Positions 22,001 through 35,892 are shown, counted from the stretch's first letter. The stretch is DNA of 64,000 nucleotides from Tenebrio molitor (GCF_963966145.1 NC_091052.1:17608001-17672000), one strand, 5' to 3'. Numbers and translations are program-made. The notes: generated by a model not told the origin, from the sequence alone.

Positions 22001-22714
22001 TGAATATTTTGTTCGACATTGAATAAAAGCGATTCCAAAGTTATTTTTTCAATTTAAACAAATCGAAAACAATGAACACTTCCAATAAGGGACATGTATT
22101 GTACGGTTTACCTGTAGTGGTAAACAGTAGAATGAGAGCTTCGGCAGCCAGATATTATTCAGAATTCTCTATTGTATAGGTAAGCGCTCCTATTTAAGTA
22201 GATTATTACTTTTCCAAGTGAAACTTTTAGTCATGACATTATTCAGTAAGAAAGAGTTATCTTGATTGAGTTCTTGTGTATTTTTAAAAGCAAGATGTAA
22301 TCCTAAGTGTTCTTGTATCATGCGTTCAAACGAAATCCTGGGCTGAGTAGGCGTTGAAAAAAGTAAACCGTTTAGAACACTGTAAAGTTTGAATTTCCCG
22401 CCGTTTGACACGAATGACATTTGTTTATGTTTAATCGGCACATGTTGTTATTAGCAAAGGGTGCCCTTAGATATTTGCTTCGAGAATACGAATCGTTAGT
22501 TATCCTATTTTTAATGTAAAACATTGCAAATAAAGAAAAAAGAAAGATTTTTTGTTTCTAAATTTTAGGTTATCCCGTTATCTGTCAACATTAAGTTACA
22601 CTTTAAAAAAGCACAACAATTGACCAACGCCTTCCCAGCCCACGATTTCATTTGAATGCGCGATATTTGACATTCGAAAATAACCGGAAGAAAATTTAAC
22701 ACCTGAAATTAATA
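19089..22714. other. Long stretch without a recognisable gene
   Basis: Read on both strands: short frames only, none with a domain or convincing splice context, and no repeat partner in the window. Possible dlg1 5' intron. Confidence 0.4.
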
Positions 22715-22951
22715 CAGGGTTATTTATTATAAATGGTTCTAACATCGTAGTTGGCGTAGAAAACCAAACAGATCTTTAATGTGCCGCTAGCCTCGTAACA
22801 GACAGACTACGAGTAGTAACGCAGATATGGCGGTAATTTTTACCGCCGGAAATCTGTCAATTGTCATGTAGGAATGTATGTATATAAAGCGGCACACCTA
22901 CAATTAATCTCCCAGCCAACTACGATGGTAGAAACATTTATAATAACAATA
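22715..22951. mobile_element. MITE, family 7 (copy A)
   Basis: Left end CAGGGTTATTTATTATAAAT and right-end sequence ACATTTATAATAACAATAA are inverted, as are CATCGTAGTTGGCG and GCCAACTACGATG just inside. GTGCCGCTAGCCTCGTAACA and GGCGGTAATTTTTACCGCCG match the element at 43862-44100. The right terminus is eroded. Confidence 0.7.
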
Positions 22952-24033
22952 AGGAACGAAACAGTGACAGAGTTGGACGTGGTAATTCAATTTTCGTTTA
23001 TATATTTAATGACTACGTTGCTGTCAGCATTAAAGATTGACAACTTGAAATTTTTTCTCAACTTTGAATATAAATACCGGTTCGTTAACTGCATAAAATT
23101 CATTCAGAATTTGAAAGTCAGATAGCGGGTCTTTCAATAACTTCCCGCCAGTTGCGACTAATTTCAGTACGAATTATTAATCACGGTAACTCAAAGGCTA
23201 TAGTTCGTTGAAGTTTCCACCAGGAAGACACCATTGAAACCCTTATAATCAAGAAGTTCTGTAAGCCAGGATTTCAGCTTACTGAGTGACCCGGTATGTG
23301 GCTTCCTCCACTACTTATGTCATTATCAAAAGCGCCACTCTGTTAAACTCGCTATAATAGTTGCCCTCAAAGTGACAAATATTTCAAAGTTTCTAATCCA
23401 AATGATCTTCCAGACGTGTTATCGAAAATCTCGATCTCATACGACATGTTAACAGTTCCTCTCAAAAAATGTTTTTCCTTCCTATGAAATATAGATCGAA
23501 AAGTCAGACCCCAGAAAGAATTGGTTAGTATTCACTAACTTGCTGACATATGACAGACAGACAGCCGTTTATTCGTCGCCCTCGAGGCCGGTGTATCTGT
23601 TTCACTTACCTAGACGGGAGGAGCAGTGTGGAAGGCGTCTTGCCATATTTCACTCCTTCGAAGCGACATGCAACTTAAATTTTTATGTCGAGCGGCGGGA
23701 AACACAACAGTTTGCTCTCATTATTCATGGGATTGGGTGAACTTTTGCATATTTAGCACGGATTAAATTTTAATGGTGCCACGGTGAACGTCCGTGGAGG
23801 TAACAGAGCTTGACATCATCAAAATTCAGTTTCCGAAAGGTTAGAACTTTGCCCTGGTCTTGCTGAACTCTGATCATACAATCTTCATAGGTTTACATAA
23901 ATTCGATCGACGCAAACCAAATACTGGATATACGAAGAAATTCAGTTCAAATTACAAGAATAACATCGTAAGAATAATTTTTCCGTTATTTAAAACTAAA
24001 AAAAATATAAAGAGTGCTTAAGACCGCACGACA
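22952..24033. other. No firm gene; one donor-like - strand site
   Basis: On the - strand, ATGGCAAGACGCC at ~23648 reads MARRLPHCSSRL and reaches CTAG|GTAAGTG at 23611/23610. It could be a short first coding exon but has no recognisable protein family. Otherwise no feature. Confidence 0.25.
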
Positions 24034-24300
24034 GAAGTGAAAACTTCTATTATGCTCGTAATTGATTTTATATTTTATGTATATTATATTATATTATTGT
24101 GGATGATAGTACTTGGAGGAATCGGCAACAAGGCATAAATAAGTAAAGGTGATTTTTGCAAATCAAGCGAAGTGTCGCTTTCGTAGTTCTCCGGCCCGAG
24201 GCTGACGACGATTTGAGCGTGTCGCGTGACGATTTTAGCGTGTCGCATGAAACTACGTAATTCATTGCCCGTGCGATGCGCCTAAAGAAGTTTTCACTTC
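24034..24300. mobile_element. Inverted-end element, family 8 (copy A)
   Basis: GAAGTGAAAACTTC at 24034-24047 is exactly inverted at 24287-24300 (GAAGTTTTCACTTC). TCGTAATTGATTTTA inside the left end and GATGCGCCTAAAG inside the right end recur in the copies at 26108 and 9654. GC-rich interior with repeated GCGTGTCGCRTGA. No coding capacity. Confidence 0.65.
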
Positions 24301-26107
24301 AAAAAAATAATAATATAAGTTAAAATATTAAGTGGTCTTGGTATTATCCTTTCTCTCGCGATCCAGTAAATCCACCTGGCATTTGCATTAAATTAGTCCC
24401 GACGCTCTTGTTGAATACATTTACTTTGTTGTAATCCAATGCAACATGCACTAATTACACACTCAGCAAGATAAATCAACATCTTCTCCATATACATGTA
24501 ACGTTGCCAAAGTTCACCCCAACGATAATAGTAATGTTGTATTGATAACGCCTTACGTTCGTTCCACTCCGCCAGTGTAATTTACCGAAAGGAGTTAGGT
24601 AATTCGATGAGAATGTTTCCACATGTTCTACACGACGCAAATCATCAGTTCGGTTTTCAATTATGAAAGTTTAAAATAACATTTAGAGCCGAATTGGATT
24701 TTAAACGAAAGCTAAACCGGATCCTATTATTAAACTAGAACCGGAACTAGTCTGGCTCGACACTGTTAATTTCGATAAACACGGACAAAGAGAGAAACAA
24801 GCGAAAATCAAGCCGTTCGATCGTGAGATAAAGCCCTAGATAAGACGGAACCGTAAAGCTGGCCTCACCAGATACCAGATGGGAATATCGAAACGCTCCC
24901 TGAATTTTTAATCTTGATGCCGAGCTCCTCTACTTCCTCCCTATATAATCCGAATGTAATTAGAGAGGCCTTGGCTTTATTTGCAGACGCATATTTTAAT
25001 TAATTGCGTTTCCAACTAATTAAATCATAAACTCAAATAACGTACAATTAATTCCATGAAAAACGTTCCAAGAAAATGCCCAACCAGATTCGTCCGATAC
25101 TCTGCCATCGGAAAGATAACTTTCAATTAAGCTAATTGGCTACGACTTGTCCTGAAACATGTTCTTGGCTATTTTGTTGAGATTTCCTGAAAAATAACAA
25201 GTGCCTTGCACTTTTTGCCTAATTTATTTCGAAATTGCTCAAGGGGCCAAGACGGCTATTTGATGCTGCAAAAAATATCAGCTTACAAGACAAAAGTATG
25301 GCGATTTATTTTGGAGAGAGACAGAAAGAGACCCATCTTGCAAAATATCAACGCTTAAAATGGACAAAGGCCATTATCAAAGCCATGATTCCTCGTTAAG
25401 ACGTCTTGAATTATCACAGCAAAAATTAATTGAAAGCAAACTTTATTATGACGTTTCATTAGCATTATATCCGGCAATTGTGCACTAGAGCCGCTTTAAA
25501 TGTAGGCAATTTATTATAGTTAAGGGCTATTAGACAATATTAAATTCTTGAAGGCGTTGCTATAACGGTGACGTTAGTATATTTTTCATGCAAATGTGTT
25601 GTCTTACATCGCTGCCAAACATCAGTTATCTCGAGAGGGTCTGGAATGATTAATTTTAGGCAGCTTTCCGTTTATTCTGGTATGGCGGTCAAACCCAAGA
25701 ATACCATTCGGAAGAACAAAGCTTCGAATTTGTTGGAAAATTTTGTTGAGAGAAAGGAGAGCGGGCAATATAGCTACTTTATTTGGTTCATATATTTTTC
25801 TTACACTATAATCCGGATACTTTATTTAAAATTATGAATGAGAGCGAATAAAGTGGGAACTCGTTTTTTCACTTACGCTACCTAATTTATTTTCATGAGC
25901 GGGGTTGTAGTCGCTTTGACAGGAACGGCTGGTTTTATTAACCATTCCAAAAATTTACAATCTTTGCAAGTTTTCCCTTCACGCGTGGTTTTTTATCAAT
26001 TTTAATTACTTTGCGACAAGTACTAATGTGCTCTTTAAGGCATTTGTAAAGGAAATTCTAGGTTCAGGTTTACAATTCCAGGTGAGAACTGATAAAAAAA
26101 AGAGTGT
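24301..26107. other. No gene seen
   Basis: The 89-residue + frame at 25568-25837 shows no features. Nothing repetitive recognised. Confidence 0.4.
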
Positions 26108-26604
26108 GTGCTTAAGAGAAAACTTCTAGGACGTTCGTAATTGATTTTAAGTAATTATATTGGGTGATTTAAAATTATTGTGGATAAGTATGGCAACTAT
26201 GTACGAAAATGTATGTGTCAACTGTGTGGGTGGGGTATAGTTGACATTTGTATGACATTTCATAAGCGTGCATTTGATTTTTTTTATATCATTGCACGTT
26301 GACTTGACAATTTTAAAAAATGCGCCCCTATGAACTGTCAAAGAAATGTCAGCTCTATCCTACCTACATAGTTGTCATATAAATTTTCGTACATAGTTGC
26401 CATACTTATCCACAATCATTTTGAATTTTATTACACAATGAAAATTTGGAAGTGACGCACAGCTGACTGTTTCTCGCTCGTTCCCAAACTTACTCGAATG
26501 AGCCTTTCACCTCGGAGCGTGTGATGTGACGGCGTGACGCGTAACGGTGAAACTAATCACTGCTCGGGAATAATGTTGCGTGGCCCTTAAAGCAGTTTTC
26601 ACTT
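26108..26604. mobile_element. Family 8 element (copy B) interrupted by another MITE
   Basis: The left part (26108-26158, AAAACTTCTAGGACGTTCG) and right part (26427-26604, ending CAGTTTTCACTTG) correspond to the copies at 24034-24300 and 9654-9839. They are separated by the family 9 MITE at 26159-26426, so this is a nested insertion. Confidence 0.6.
26159..26426. mobile_element. Palindromic MITE, family 9 (copy A, nested)
   Basis: Starts ATTGGGTGATTTAAAATTAT, and the right side reads GTACATAGTTGCCATACTTA then CCACAATCATTTTGAAT, inverted to the left end. The last ~10 bases have diverged. The family is better preserved at 63341-63542. Confidence 0.75.
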
Positions 26605-29600
26605 GAAAAATATTCAAAGAGTTGAATCCCAAAGATCGACGCTTTGTTATTGTTAATTGTACTTATTAACTTATTCCTGCAAAAACCAATACTCAGTGGA
26701 TATAAAATAAATCTGTAATTGCTGAATCTCAGATATTGATGGTGAGGGAATGACTTCGAGTTTGGATCGTGGCGACGGTAATGTGCATTTACTTAATAAT
26801 GACGCATAACTTTCAAGTGGTAAAATTTTAGGAAAGTACTTTAATATAAGATATTCGTGTAGAGGCAGATGTGAAATTGGCATTGCACCGTTTAATAGTC
26901 TGTTTCAGCTTTATGAGAATTTCTATAAAATTTTAACCACCCAAACTTCGGAAAATATATCTAAATCTTATGTAGCTAAATTAGAAGAAAAATCGGTTCC
27001 ACTTTTAGACATCTGAAAAAATTATATTACATGTTGATAACAGTAAGATTCAAGCGTAAATGTAAATTGACAATTTCAGCTATGAAAAAAGCCGATAAAG
27101 GATCTGAATCCCCGGATGCTTCACGATTTCCATCTCGACTGGTTTCAACTAGAAAATCAAAGCACCTCCGAAGGTTTTTTGATTTGGCAGAATTTGCCGC
27201 AAATCCGAATATAAAACAAATTAACTGGAAAATCAAAGCGTCCATCAACCTAAATTTTAATATCTCGTTGTAAACCGGCCGAAAGTAGTTAAACACCGTC
27301 AACGTTTCTGTAAATATTGAGCTTAAAGTCGCTTATAAATCCACGGCTGAAATGTCTGAAATTAAAGTAAACCAATGTGATCTCGCGTTTTACAAACATT
27401 ACGTGACGTATGACGCGGTTTCGACTGAAATCCCTTGTGAAATTGAAGATTATGCGAAAACCGAGTCTGCTGCCGGTGCTACACCTTATATCCCGCTTTG
27501 AAAATGTGTTTTTAATAAATTTATTACTGCGATTTTCCCCTATTACACCGGCGTGTGAATGAATTATTACGGTAATATTTTTTTAATTGCGGTATTTTGC
27601 AGATTAAATGAGCTATTTCGGTGTACAGAAAGCGAATATCATACCTACTACCAATAAAAAAGTTGTATTATGTGTTTTGTTTCCCCAAAAACATAAAAAG
27701 CACTCGATCAACTTTCAGAAAATTAAAGCCGCTAAAGTTCACCAACAGTGTTCGGCTTTATTTGGAAATTTAATGCAGCCAAATGTTTGAGTAACTCAAA
27801 AGATTATTATTGTCATGGGTTGCGGTTCAAAACCCCCGCACTCAAAAGATTTTCTCTTTATACCCTTCTCCGTTACTATACTTTCTCTTGATGATGTACT
27901 AACAATCTTTATTTTATACTTTCAACATTTGCGACTGAACATGTAAGATATGTTCTGTCAGTCTGCGATAATTTTATTTGCAACATGTAATTAGAAAAAC
28001 TTTCTGTCTCTATTTGATTTTTAGTGGCGTGGAGTTTAGTGTCGGGCTAATTGCCACAGTGAAACCACTAACGAAGGCTGTGAGGGAAACATGGTCAACA
28101 AAGTTCAGCATACAAAATATTTAGCAGTAAACGTTCTCTGAATCAAAGGAAACTAGACCGTAAAGGTTTTTCAATTTGTTAAAATGGGAACTAGCAGTTG
28201 CACAAAGTTTTGTTCTGCAAAATTCTACGGTGACACATAAATAAAATTTTCTTTAGATGTTGGCTCTCGTCCCTTCACTCAATTAAGCGAAGTAGTGAAG
28301 TCGCAACAAAACAGGAAAAACGCAAATCGTTCTTTTTCTTGGCAGTTCCTGAACGATATCCTACTAAATTCGTAAAAATGGAACAGAAAAACTGGCCAAG
28401 TCGCGAAGTGATAGAGAAGTAATTTATACAGAACTGTGGAGTGGAAACGGAATAAACAACAAATCGAGACGTTTCCATCGTGAAATCGTCTCTCTCAAAT
28501 GTAAATCAACAACTCACAGCGCACCGAATAAAAACCACATTAAATATGATATTTTCGTAATAAACGAATTGATTTTCGCAGTTGAGTGGCAGCATCTTGT
28601 TCGAATCTCTTCTCGTTCATTCGACGGTTAAATGACATTAAATCGTCATTCAGAAGATTCGTATTTAATGCGTGCCGGTGCGTCCGAATTGTTTAAAATT
28701 ACACCCTCCTCGACGACACAACAACGAAACGACTAAATTAAATTTGCACATAATGTAATACAATTTGCATTGTTTCTGCTTTAGACGGGTGTTGAGACGG
28801 TCGGTATGAAACAAAGGTGTATTGTATTAAATTTTACATATTTGCATTTAGAATGGCACGTCTCGTTGTCATGCAGCCAATTTTCGCGTAATAATCTCCT
28901 CTCAAATGCTTTTGACACGATTAGTCAGGTCATAATCTAATAGCGAAGCACCTGTAGTGTCTGACAAATTTCAGTTTCCAAATACACCACCGCAAACCCC
29001 AGACACTGTAATGGTAGTGAACTTCGTTCGAAACGCATTCAGCATATTTTTTAGGCACCTTACGTACTCCCAAGCGGACGAAAAGTAACTCTTTTTCGGA
29101 CGCACTTTTTCGTACGCACTTTTTCGGACGCTGATCGTTGCGCCATTTGTTGGTCTATTTGCTAAGTTAACAACGAAACCGGCAAAATCGAGTAAACCGA
29201 CTGAAAACAGATGAATATTTGACAGTTAATTTAACCGAAGTATTTTATTTGCCAGAAAAAGTGTTGTATCGTTTATTTCTGATGCTTATTTTGTGCACAA
29301 TAAAATAAGAAAACGTTCATATAATCGATGGCAACAGCGAAAGTGATGAAGAAATGTTTAATACAACAGCTAAAGTGATGAATAAATGTCTAATATGCCG
29401 TTGGACATCGCAGAAAAAAGTAGATACAAAATAAATTTGTAATTTTTCCAATTATGTCTTTTGCTTTGTAGTTCGTGCGGTCGCCTAAAAAGTTAATGTG
29501 CACCTCTGTCAAAAAGTGCCTTTCTCCTCGGCTGCGCCCAGACTTGGACTAAAAAGATGCACTTTTTAGCCTTGATACACGAACAACTATTAACTTAACG

Positions 29601-30393
29601 ATAGTCAAAAATAATCGATTTAAAAAGAATCGTGTAACTGGTAGAAACAAAGTCAAAAATAAATAAAATTTGAGTTTGACGAATGAAGAACATTTGTTGT
29701 TAAAGTACAGCGTGAAATCTTATTTATGTGGTATATTTCAAGTCTGCGAAAACGCCACCTTTAAATCTAACATGTATAAAAGAGTAACATATGGTCCAGG
29801 AGTTTAACGAAGCGAAAACCTTATGTAGACTGAAGAAGTGTTGGAACGTCATTAACGAGATGGATCGACGACATCTGGCGGAAACTTAGTGAGCGGCAGG
29901 GAAACATCAGAAAAAGGAAACATAATCAGGCAAAGTAAAACGAAAGGACTTATTAACGCATTAAAATAATTCTTTTACCTCGATATTAGCATCGAAGCTA
30001 TTTTCCTAAAATCGCAAATTTTCTGCAAAAGCTTCCGATTTAATGGGAGCTTTGTAAATACCTAATAAGAATGATACGTAAGATGTGTTCCTGAAGTTGT
30101 AACGAATTCATTAGACATCAGCTACGTCCACAAGTTTCAAATGCCATAACTAAAACCGCACACTGACAGTCTGGTTAGCGATTTGATAGGTGGTATTCTT
30201 GTAATAAATTCCCACACAAGAACCACCAGTCAAGTAAAGTTATTTCAAATTAACTAAGAATAATTATGGAAATTAATTGGTGCAGAGAATTTCAGCCTCT
30301 CGAACATTACCTAAGTACTCAATCCAAATTAAATCTCTTCCGCGAGCGGCAAAGCCGTCATCAATGAGATCGCGATTTTGCCAACAAACTTAC
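26605..30393. other. Long stretch without a recognisable gene
   Basis: Only short frames. Minor items: ACTCAAAAGATT repeated at 27795 and 27841 around a tRNA-like fragment, and a short tandem reiteration of TTTTTCGGACGCAC near 29090-29135. Confidence 0.4.
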
Positions 30394-30467
30394 GACTTCC
30401 GAATCCATTCGATCCAGTTTTCCAATTTTCGCTTAGTAAACACGTCTTCGAGCGGCGCCATCTTCAT
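30394..30467 (-). CDS. Tentative first coding exon, unknown gene
   Basis: On the - strand, ATG at 30467 (or 30461) opens MKMAPLEDVFTKRK followed by LENWIEWIRK and reaches AAGTC|GTAAGT at 30394/30393, a good donor in phase 2. The stretch is richer in G+C than its surroundings, and a TATA-like CTATAAAA lies upstream at ~30557-30564. I do not recognise the protein. It lies on the dlg1 strand, but its phase does not fit direct splicing to the L27 exon at 10887 (which needs phase 1). It may belong to another transcript or be chance. Confidence 0.3.
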
Positions 30468-32327
30468 CCCGATAATGATAAGTGACAGAGATGCGCACTG
30501 ACGTCTCTCGACTTTTAATTTCCTGTCAAGTGGCCGGTAATATGTGATTGAAACGGTTTTATAGCAACCCCCGTCGACACCGAAAAGGGTTTTATTAAGA
30601 TATTTCGCGCATCTCTTCACACCCGCTGCCTCCTTCTCTATTTTAATAACGACGCCAACTCCGACTGTTTTCCTGGATGAGTAGACGATTTATCATTTTC
30701 AGAATCACGGATTTTTCGCCAAATCCACTTTCTGCTTGTTTTTTAGTTATTGTTCTTGTTGTTGTTCTTGTTTTTAGAACTCGTTAGCTCGTTCGTTTTC
30801 TTTTGTCATATCGACGAAAGTCGAGCGTCACGTCGCGGCATCAACACAAGAAAATGTTTAAATATACCTGAGGCGATAAAGAACGAAAAATGAATACGAC
30901 TGAGATATTTGGAGACATTTACCAGACGCAATAACAACATGACAACGGGATTTTAGTTTCTACTGTTATTTTCAAGTTTATGGTTTGCTATCTACAAGGA
31001 TCGAGTAGTCTGCGAGTTTGTTTATTGCGCTCAAACAAGTGTTTTTGTGTCAAGTCTGCCATTTTATTAGATTATCTTCTATTTTTCACCGTTAAGTATA
31101 AAATACTATATTATGTTATTAGGACGAAAAATGAAGTTTCACGTACTGAGGCTGTAGTTTGGCTGCCGAACGAAGTGAGTGCTAGTTTACTTTATCTGCC
31201 GCTCGTCAGTTCGTCAGATACCATGGCAATGAAGTTACACTTTAGCATTATCAATTCATTATTTACCTTCCATCTTTGAAATGCAAGTAACAGATGAATG
31301 AATCTCAGTTGCGTTATCAACACTTGATTTATGTTTCCGTTTAATAAATGTGTATTTCATCTTCGCAAAAATCAAAAATGCACTTTATATTTCACAGAAC
31401 GAATAAAATCTACTTGGTTCAGTAAAATTCGATTAAAAGAGTACCAATATTTCACCCTCATGAAGATAGCGTGACTTGTTCCGTTATGCGGAACATCAAA
31501 AATAAAAAATGGAAGAACTTCCATCCATTCTAATCGAAATAAAAATTTCACTAAATAACGTGACTTTAAAAGTAATATGTGTCTGTAATATGGAAGAACA
31601 AAGACCGTATTCGGTCTCGATTCCGCAGCGCAATTGTGGATTGTTCTGAGAGCCTGAAGTAAAAATTTATCGTCCATTCGATCTGCACGAAAGCACCAAT
31701 TGTTCTTGAACTTCGAAATTCGATCTTTCAATATTTGAACGTTCATTTTAAAAGAGCAAGTTAAAATACAAATACTCTGCTGTGTGTTCATACACGTTGG
31801 TGAAAATACGGTTTCCTTTATTTTGTCATCTGTTATTCAAACCCATTGTCTTTTCTGCCTAGTCGAGTACACGCACTAAACTTTCATGGTTGATTGCGAC
31901 CCTAAATTTTTTTTGTGTAGCAACGACACACAAGTCGTAAAGTAAAAAATACATAATGCTGAAGAAAAAAAAGCTGTCTTTTTAATGACCCGAATTTGCA
32001 AAACCCTCGTTAGAAACGTCCATAAAAAACAATGCCCTCTCGCAGCGGTGAAATAAAATCGCCATTACTTCAAAATGTATTTCTTACTCAACTGATCAAC
32101 CTACATAGTGAACGTTTGAGTCGGTTCCAGCTGATCGTTACACTGCTATTGCTTCACTTAAAGTAAACTCTTCCACTTTTCAGATATTGGCGAAAACTTG
32201 TAAGAATTTATGTGGTACGATAAACTGTCAACGAGACGTCGACATTTTATCAGCGAGGCAGAAACTTTTGCAAGAATTGGCAAATTGCATTTTAATTTCA
32301 AACAGGTGTCTCATCAACCGCGTATAG
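30468..32327. other. No supported gene
   Basis: The longest frame is 139 residues on the - strand (31372-31791), basic and aromatic, with no domain I recognise and base composition like the intergenic DNA. Treated as chance. Confidence 0.35.
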
Positions 32328-32432
32328 TCGGAACGTTATAGATGTGGACTGGGGACTTGTCGTTAAGTTGGCACTACCAGGAAAAGTAACTAGGCGACCT
32401 TGAGTTTGACAATCCATATCTAAAACGTTTTT
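32328..32432. mobile_element. Short MITE, family 3 (short version)
   Basis: GTCGGAACGTTATAGATGTG at the left is inverted at the right as CATATCTAAAACGTTTTTAC. 105 bp, an internally deleted relative of 8385-8560. Confidence 0.68.
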
Positions 32433-35400
32433 ACAATACAATTAGAGTAGACTGTGATTTAATTATGAAGTGGGCAACATGCAATTTTTAAATACAGCAC
32501 AGCAGTGACCTTGGACAGCACAGTACACATGTTTATTCCGGTCGTGACAACTGTCAGTGCTAAACAGTCTACCAACCGTTAATAGACACAGCCTACTCTA
32601 ATTCCGAATTTATTTGAAGGCACTGTATTCTGTATTCTGTGCGAGAAAATGTTTTCACTCAACCTTGTTCCATTCGCACCTTAATCTTAGCATTAAAAAT
32701 GTCCAAACTAATCCATACGTATCGGAGTTGATCTCCTTTCGAGCATTTTTGCCACTTCATCACTCTAAAAGCCTTTCTTTTACTCGAGTTAAAATGCAAT
32801 CTTGTTTAAAGCATGATGGTATCTTAATACCGTACACTTGTGTCTCAATCGAGGTTCCCTGTTTAAGTGCTTTTCCATCACGTGGCTCATGAATATATTA
32901 TCTTCGGGGTGACGTTACTTTGCTGGTTATGCCAACAAAAGACCAAATCTCCTGTAGGTAATGATCACTTATTTATCCTGGATTTAGCAAGTTTTTGCGC
33001 TAATTGCGAAAATTTCAAGAGCAGTTAAGTAGAATCACATGATAATAATTTCACATCGGCGGGTTGCATTTTACTGGAGCAATAATTCCAAGCTAATTGC
33101 AAGTGTCTAATTAATTTTAATTACACAAAGCTGTATACGCCTTTAAATTGGACTTACCGAGTTCATTCTTATACAGACTGTGTAATTGGTTCCCACTGAT
33201 AGAACAGTAGCTTTAATTAGCACGATGCTTGTTCTCCAGTTTGTTAATTCCAAACTTCAACTGTAACCATTTAAATCGACGCCCATACTTAAGGAGCGTA
33301 AATTGTTTTTAGCACAAGCCCTCGCAAACAATCGTTGAAAATTGAAATGTGATCGTTTTGAATTCCGTTCGATGAAACAGCGTTACACTAACATTGATGG
33401 GGCCATTCGGTATGTTGTGTTAGACTATAACTTCGTCATTTAGGTCAAAACTCAACTTTGTTTTATTGGCGCCCGAGCTGTGCAACCGCTCCCTTCGTCA
33501 TCGATAACTTCCACTTTGTTTCACTTTATGGTTGTGAACGTTATTTGCGTCGAAGAAGTTTGATTGGTTTTTGGATTTCTGAACACATTTAGCACCAGAT
33601 TCGTTTGGATGATTTAACTACGCACGGCTTAATCAGTCTGGTCTAGATCAAATTCTCTTAATCGATGCCATTTCAATTCGAACTAACAGAATTAGTGCAC
33701 GAAGTCTGACTGAATAGGCTACCGCGACCAATTTCGGATGTGCGCCTTTTTTACTTCTATTTCGCATCGTTCGTAGCCATTTGCGATTTCAATCTTCGAT
33801 AGCAGTGTAAATATCCCTAGGAATACAGACCCGACCAACTTTAAATGAAAATTGATTCTTTCCTAAATGAGATTTGATTCTGAACGAACACAGAAATTTG
33901 GCCAACCTCGGCCGCCAACAGAGATAACTTTTCACTGTGAATGTGCAAAACTTCCATAACTTGTCACATCAGTGAACGATTATTTCACAGATTTCTGAAA
34001 ACGTTTCTTCTCGTTAAGGTAAGCAGTAAATAAACAGTACATGCAAGAGTGATCAAGCACTGTGGACAGCACCCTTGAATTTTTTCCAAAGTCATAAAAT
34101 ATCTTCAGCAAGAGGAAAATCATTTCCTCGCTTGAATTAAACTTTTCAAGAATGACTTGCTTGTTTACGAAATTCAATATCGAGGTCTGTTGATCAGAAG
34201 GAAAAACTCGTAAAACGTAACAAGTATGCGGTATTATATTTTCTATCAATTTAGCGGAAAGCCATGTTGGGGTTTGGACTGTGCGACTAACTCTTGTTGT
34301 TTCCAACAAAGTTGAACACTTTTATCGACTAACTGTATTTTTCTTTCTATTCCTTATGGCTTTGCGGTTGCAAACTTGGATTCGGAACATGTTGCGCTCG
34401 ACTGCGCCGACGTTATGCATTTAGATTTTCCGGAAAGACGAAGGCCTATCCCTCGGATGAGACGGACAAACAACTCAAAACCACCAAATAAATCTTGAAT
34501 AAGTCGCCATAAATCCTCCAGTTTTCTCCGAAAACAGCCAATGGTCAAAGATAAAAAAACGGTTCTCGCAAAAATCGTACAATGCGAAATTGTCTACTTC
34601 ACATAAACCTACTTTAGATGCTCTAGTGGATTGAAAATTCTCGGTTGCTGACATCGCCTGACTGTGCTTCTAATGTACCCGCAGTTTGATCAATCTAAGT
34701 GGATGGCGACTTTGCGCCGCCATTTTGTAAATATTATGTATTACGTTAAATAAAAATGTTACACTGTAACTCTTGTTGTTTTAATTTACTGTTTATTTAT
34801 TTTAGAATACAATTAAGATTTAACTTCTTTTGATCCATATTTTGAAAAAGTAATTAAGTACCTACATATTTGGTTACCTGTCAAACTTAAATACTTATAT
34901 ATAAATGATTGTAGTCCAAGTTGGCGTGAAAACTGAATGTAAAATTTATGATTGCCGCTCCATATGAAAATGAGCAAAATTATGTGAATAAGTGAATACA
35001 CACCGTTCACGCATTTGACACTACTGACGTCACATTAGAGTTATGTTTGTATAGAGCGGCAAAAATTTCATAACATGGGCATGGCTTGCTTCTACTACAA
35101 TCATTCATAAATCATAGTGATCCTGTATATTCATGTTTTATTTTCAAAATTGCCTGTACTCACTCTAAAGGAATGATGTAACTACGAATCCACTGCGAGA
35201 ACTAAGGAAATAATATTTTTAATTTAACGAAGTATAGAGTATAGAGCTTCCTAGGATTGTATTCATAAACATAATGACTGCAAGGATTTAACAGTTTGTA
35301 GCGCAATTTCCCTGAAGGCTAGATAAAATATATTCAGTTTTCCACAAGTTAAATGGAAATCCTGTTGAAGCTTTAAGCTAACTTCTGCAAATGAGATTAA

Positions 35401-35577
35401 AAAAAAATCTAGTTGGTAAAACAAAGTTCAATTTGCTGAAGCTCTTTAAACGGAATAAATTTGCAGTTCTAGGAAAAAGTGACTGCTCCGGTTGCAGGAT
35501 ACTAGTTTACATTAAACTAACCAACTCGTCCTATAAATTCCCCGCGTTGGACACTTGAAGCGCAAAGTTTAGTTTAC
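32433..35577. other. No gene seen
   Basis: A 109-residue - strand frame (33980-34309) has no recognisable feature. No repeats with partners in the window. Confidence 0.4.
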
Positions 35578-35892
35578 CTTCTTTCGGGAGGCTGTAACCG
35601 TGAACTTCGCAATAGGTAGTGGGGGCTAGAGGTCCCGGACTTGCGGTCCCAGTCGACGGCATCGCCGAGGGAGCATCTATGGTGAAGAAGGTGGATGCGG
35701 AAGCCCGCTCCTCAGTGTGGACGATCTCCTGGCGTCGGCATTTAGCACAGCGCTTCATTTCGGAGCGCACGCGCAGCAACCACACCATGCCGAAGAGAGC
35801 CATGCCGGCGGTTGGCCGCCTCATGGCACAAACCTGGTCATACCCGGGTCCTCGTACTATTTCCGTCCTGTCTTTCACACACATACCCTCGC
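35578..35892 (-). CDS. Tentative coding exon in a GC-rich island, unknown protein
   Basis: On the - strand, an open frame of ~105 codons runs from a possible acceptor GGGTAACAG (ending 35893) to the donor GAAAGAAG|GTAAAC (35578/35577). It includes MALFGMVWLLRVRSEMKRCAK, a CxxC pair (CAKC), and a Ser/Pro/Thr-rich stretch APTTYCEVHGYSLPKEG. Base composition is strikingly GC-rich against its surroundings, and third positions favour G/C. Both ends are phase 1 and the exon length is a multiple of three. The - strand L27 exon of dlg1 also opens in phase 1, so an in-frame join is possible but untested. I recognise no family. The opposite strand is also open, so strand is an inference from codon use and the donor. 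Confidence 0.35.

Noticed and set aside
31372..31791. 139-residue - strand frame
   Set aside because: Composition equals the AT-rich background and no feature or family is recognisable.
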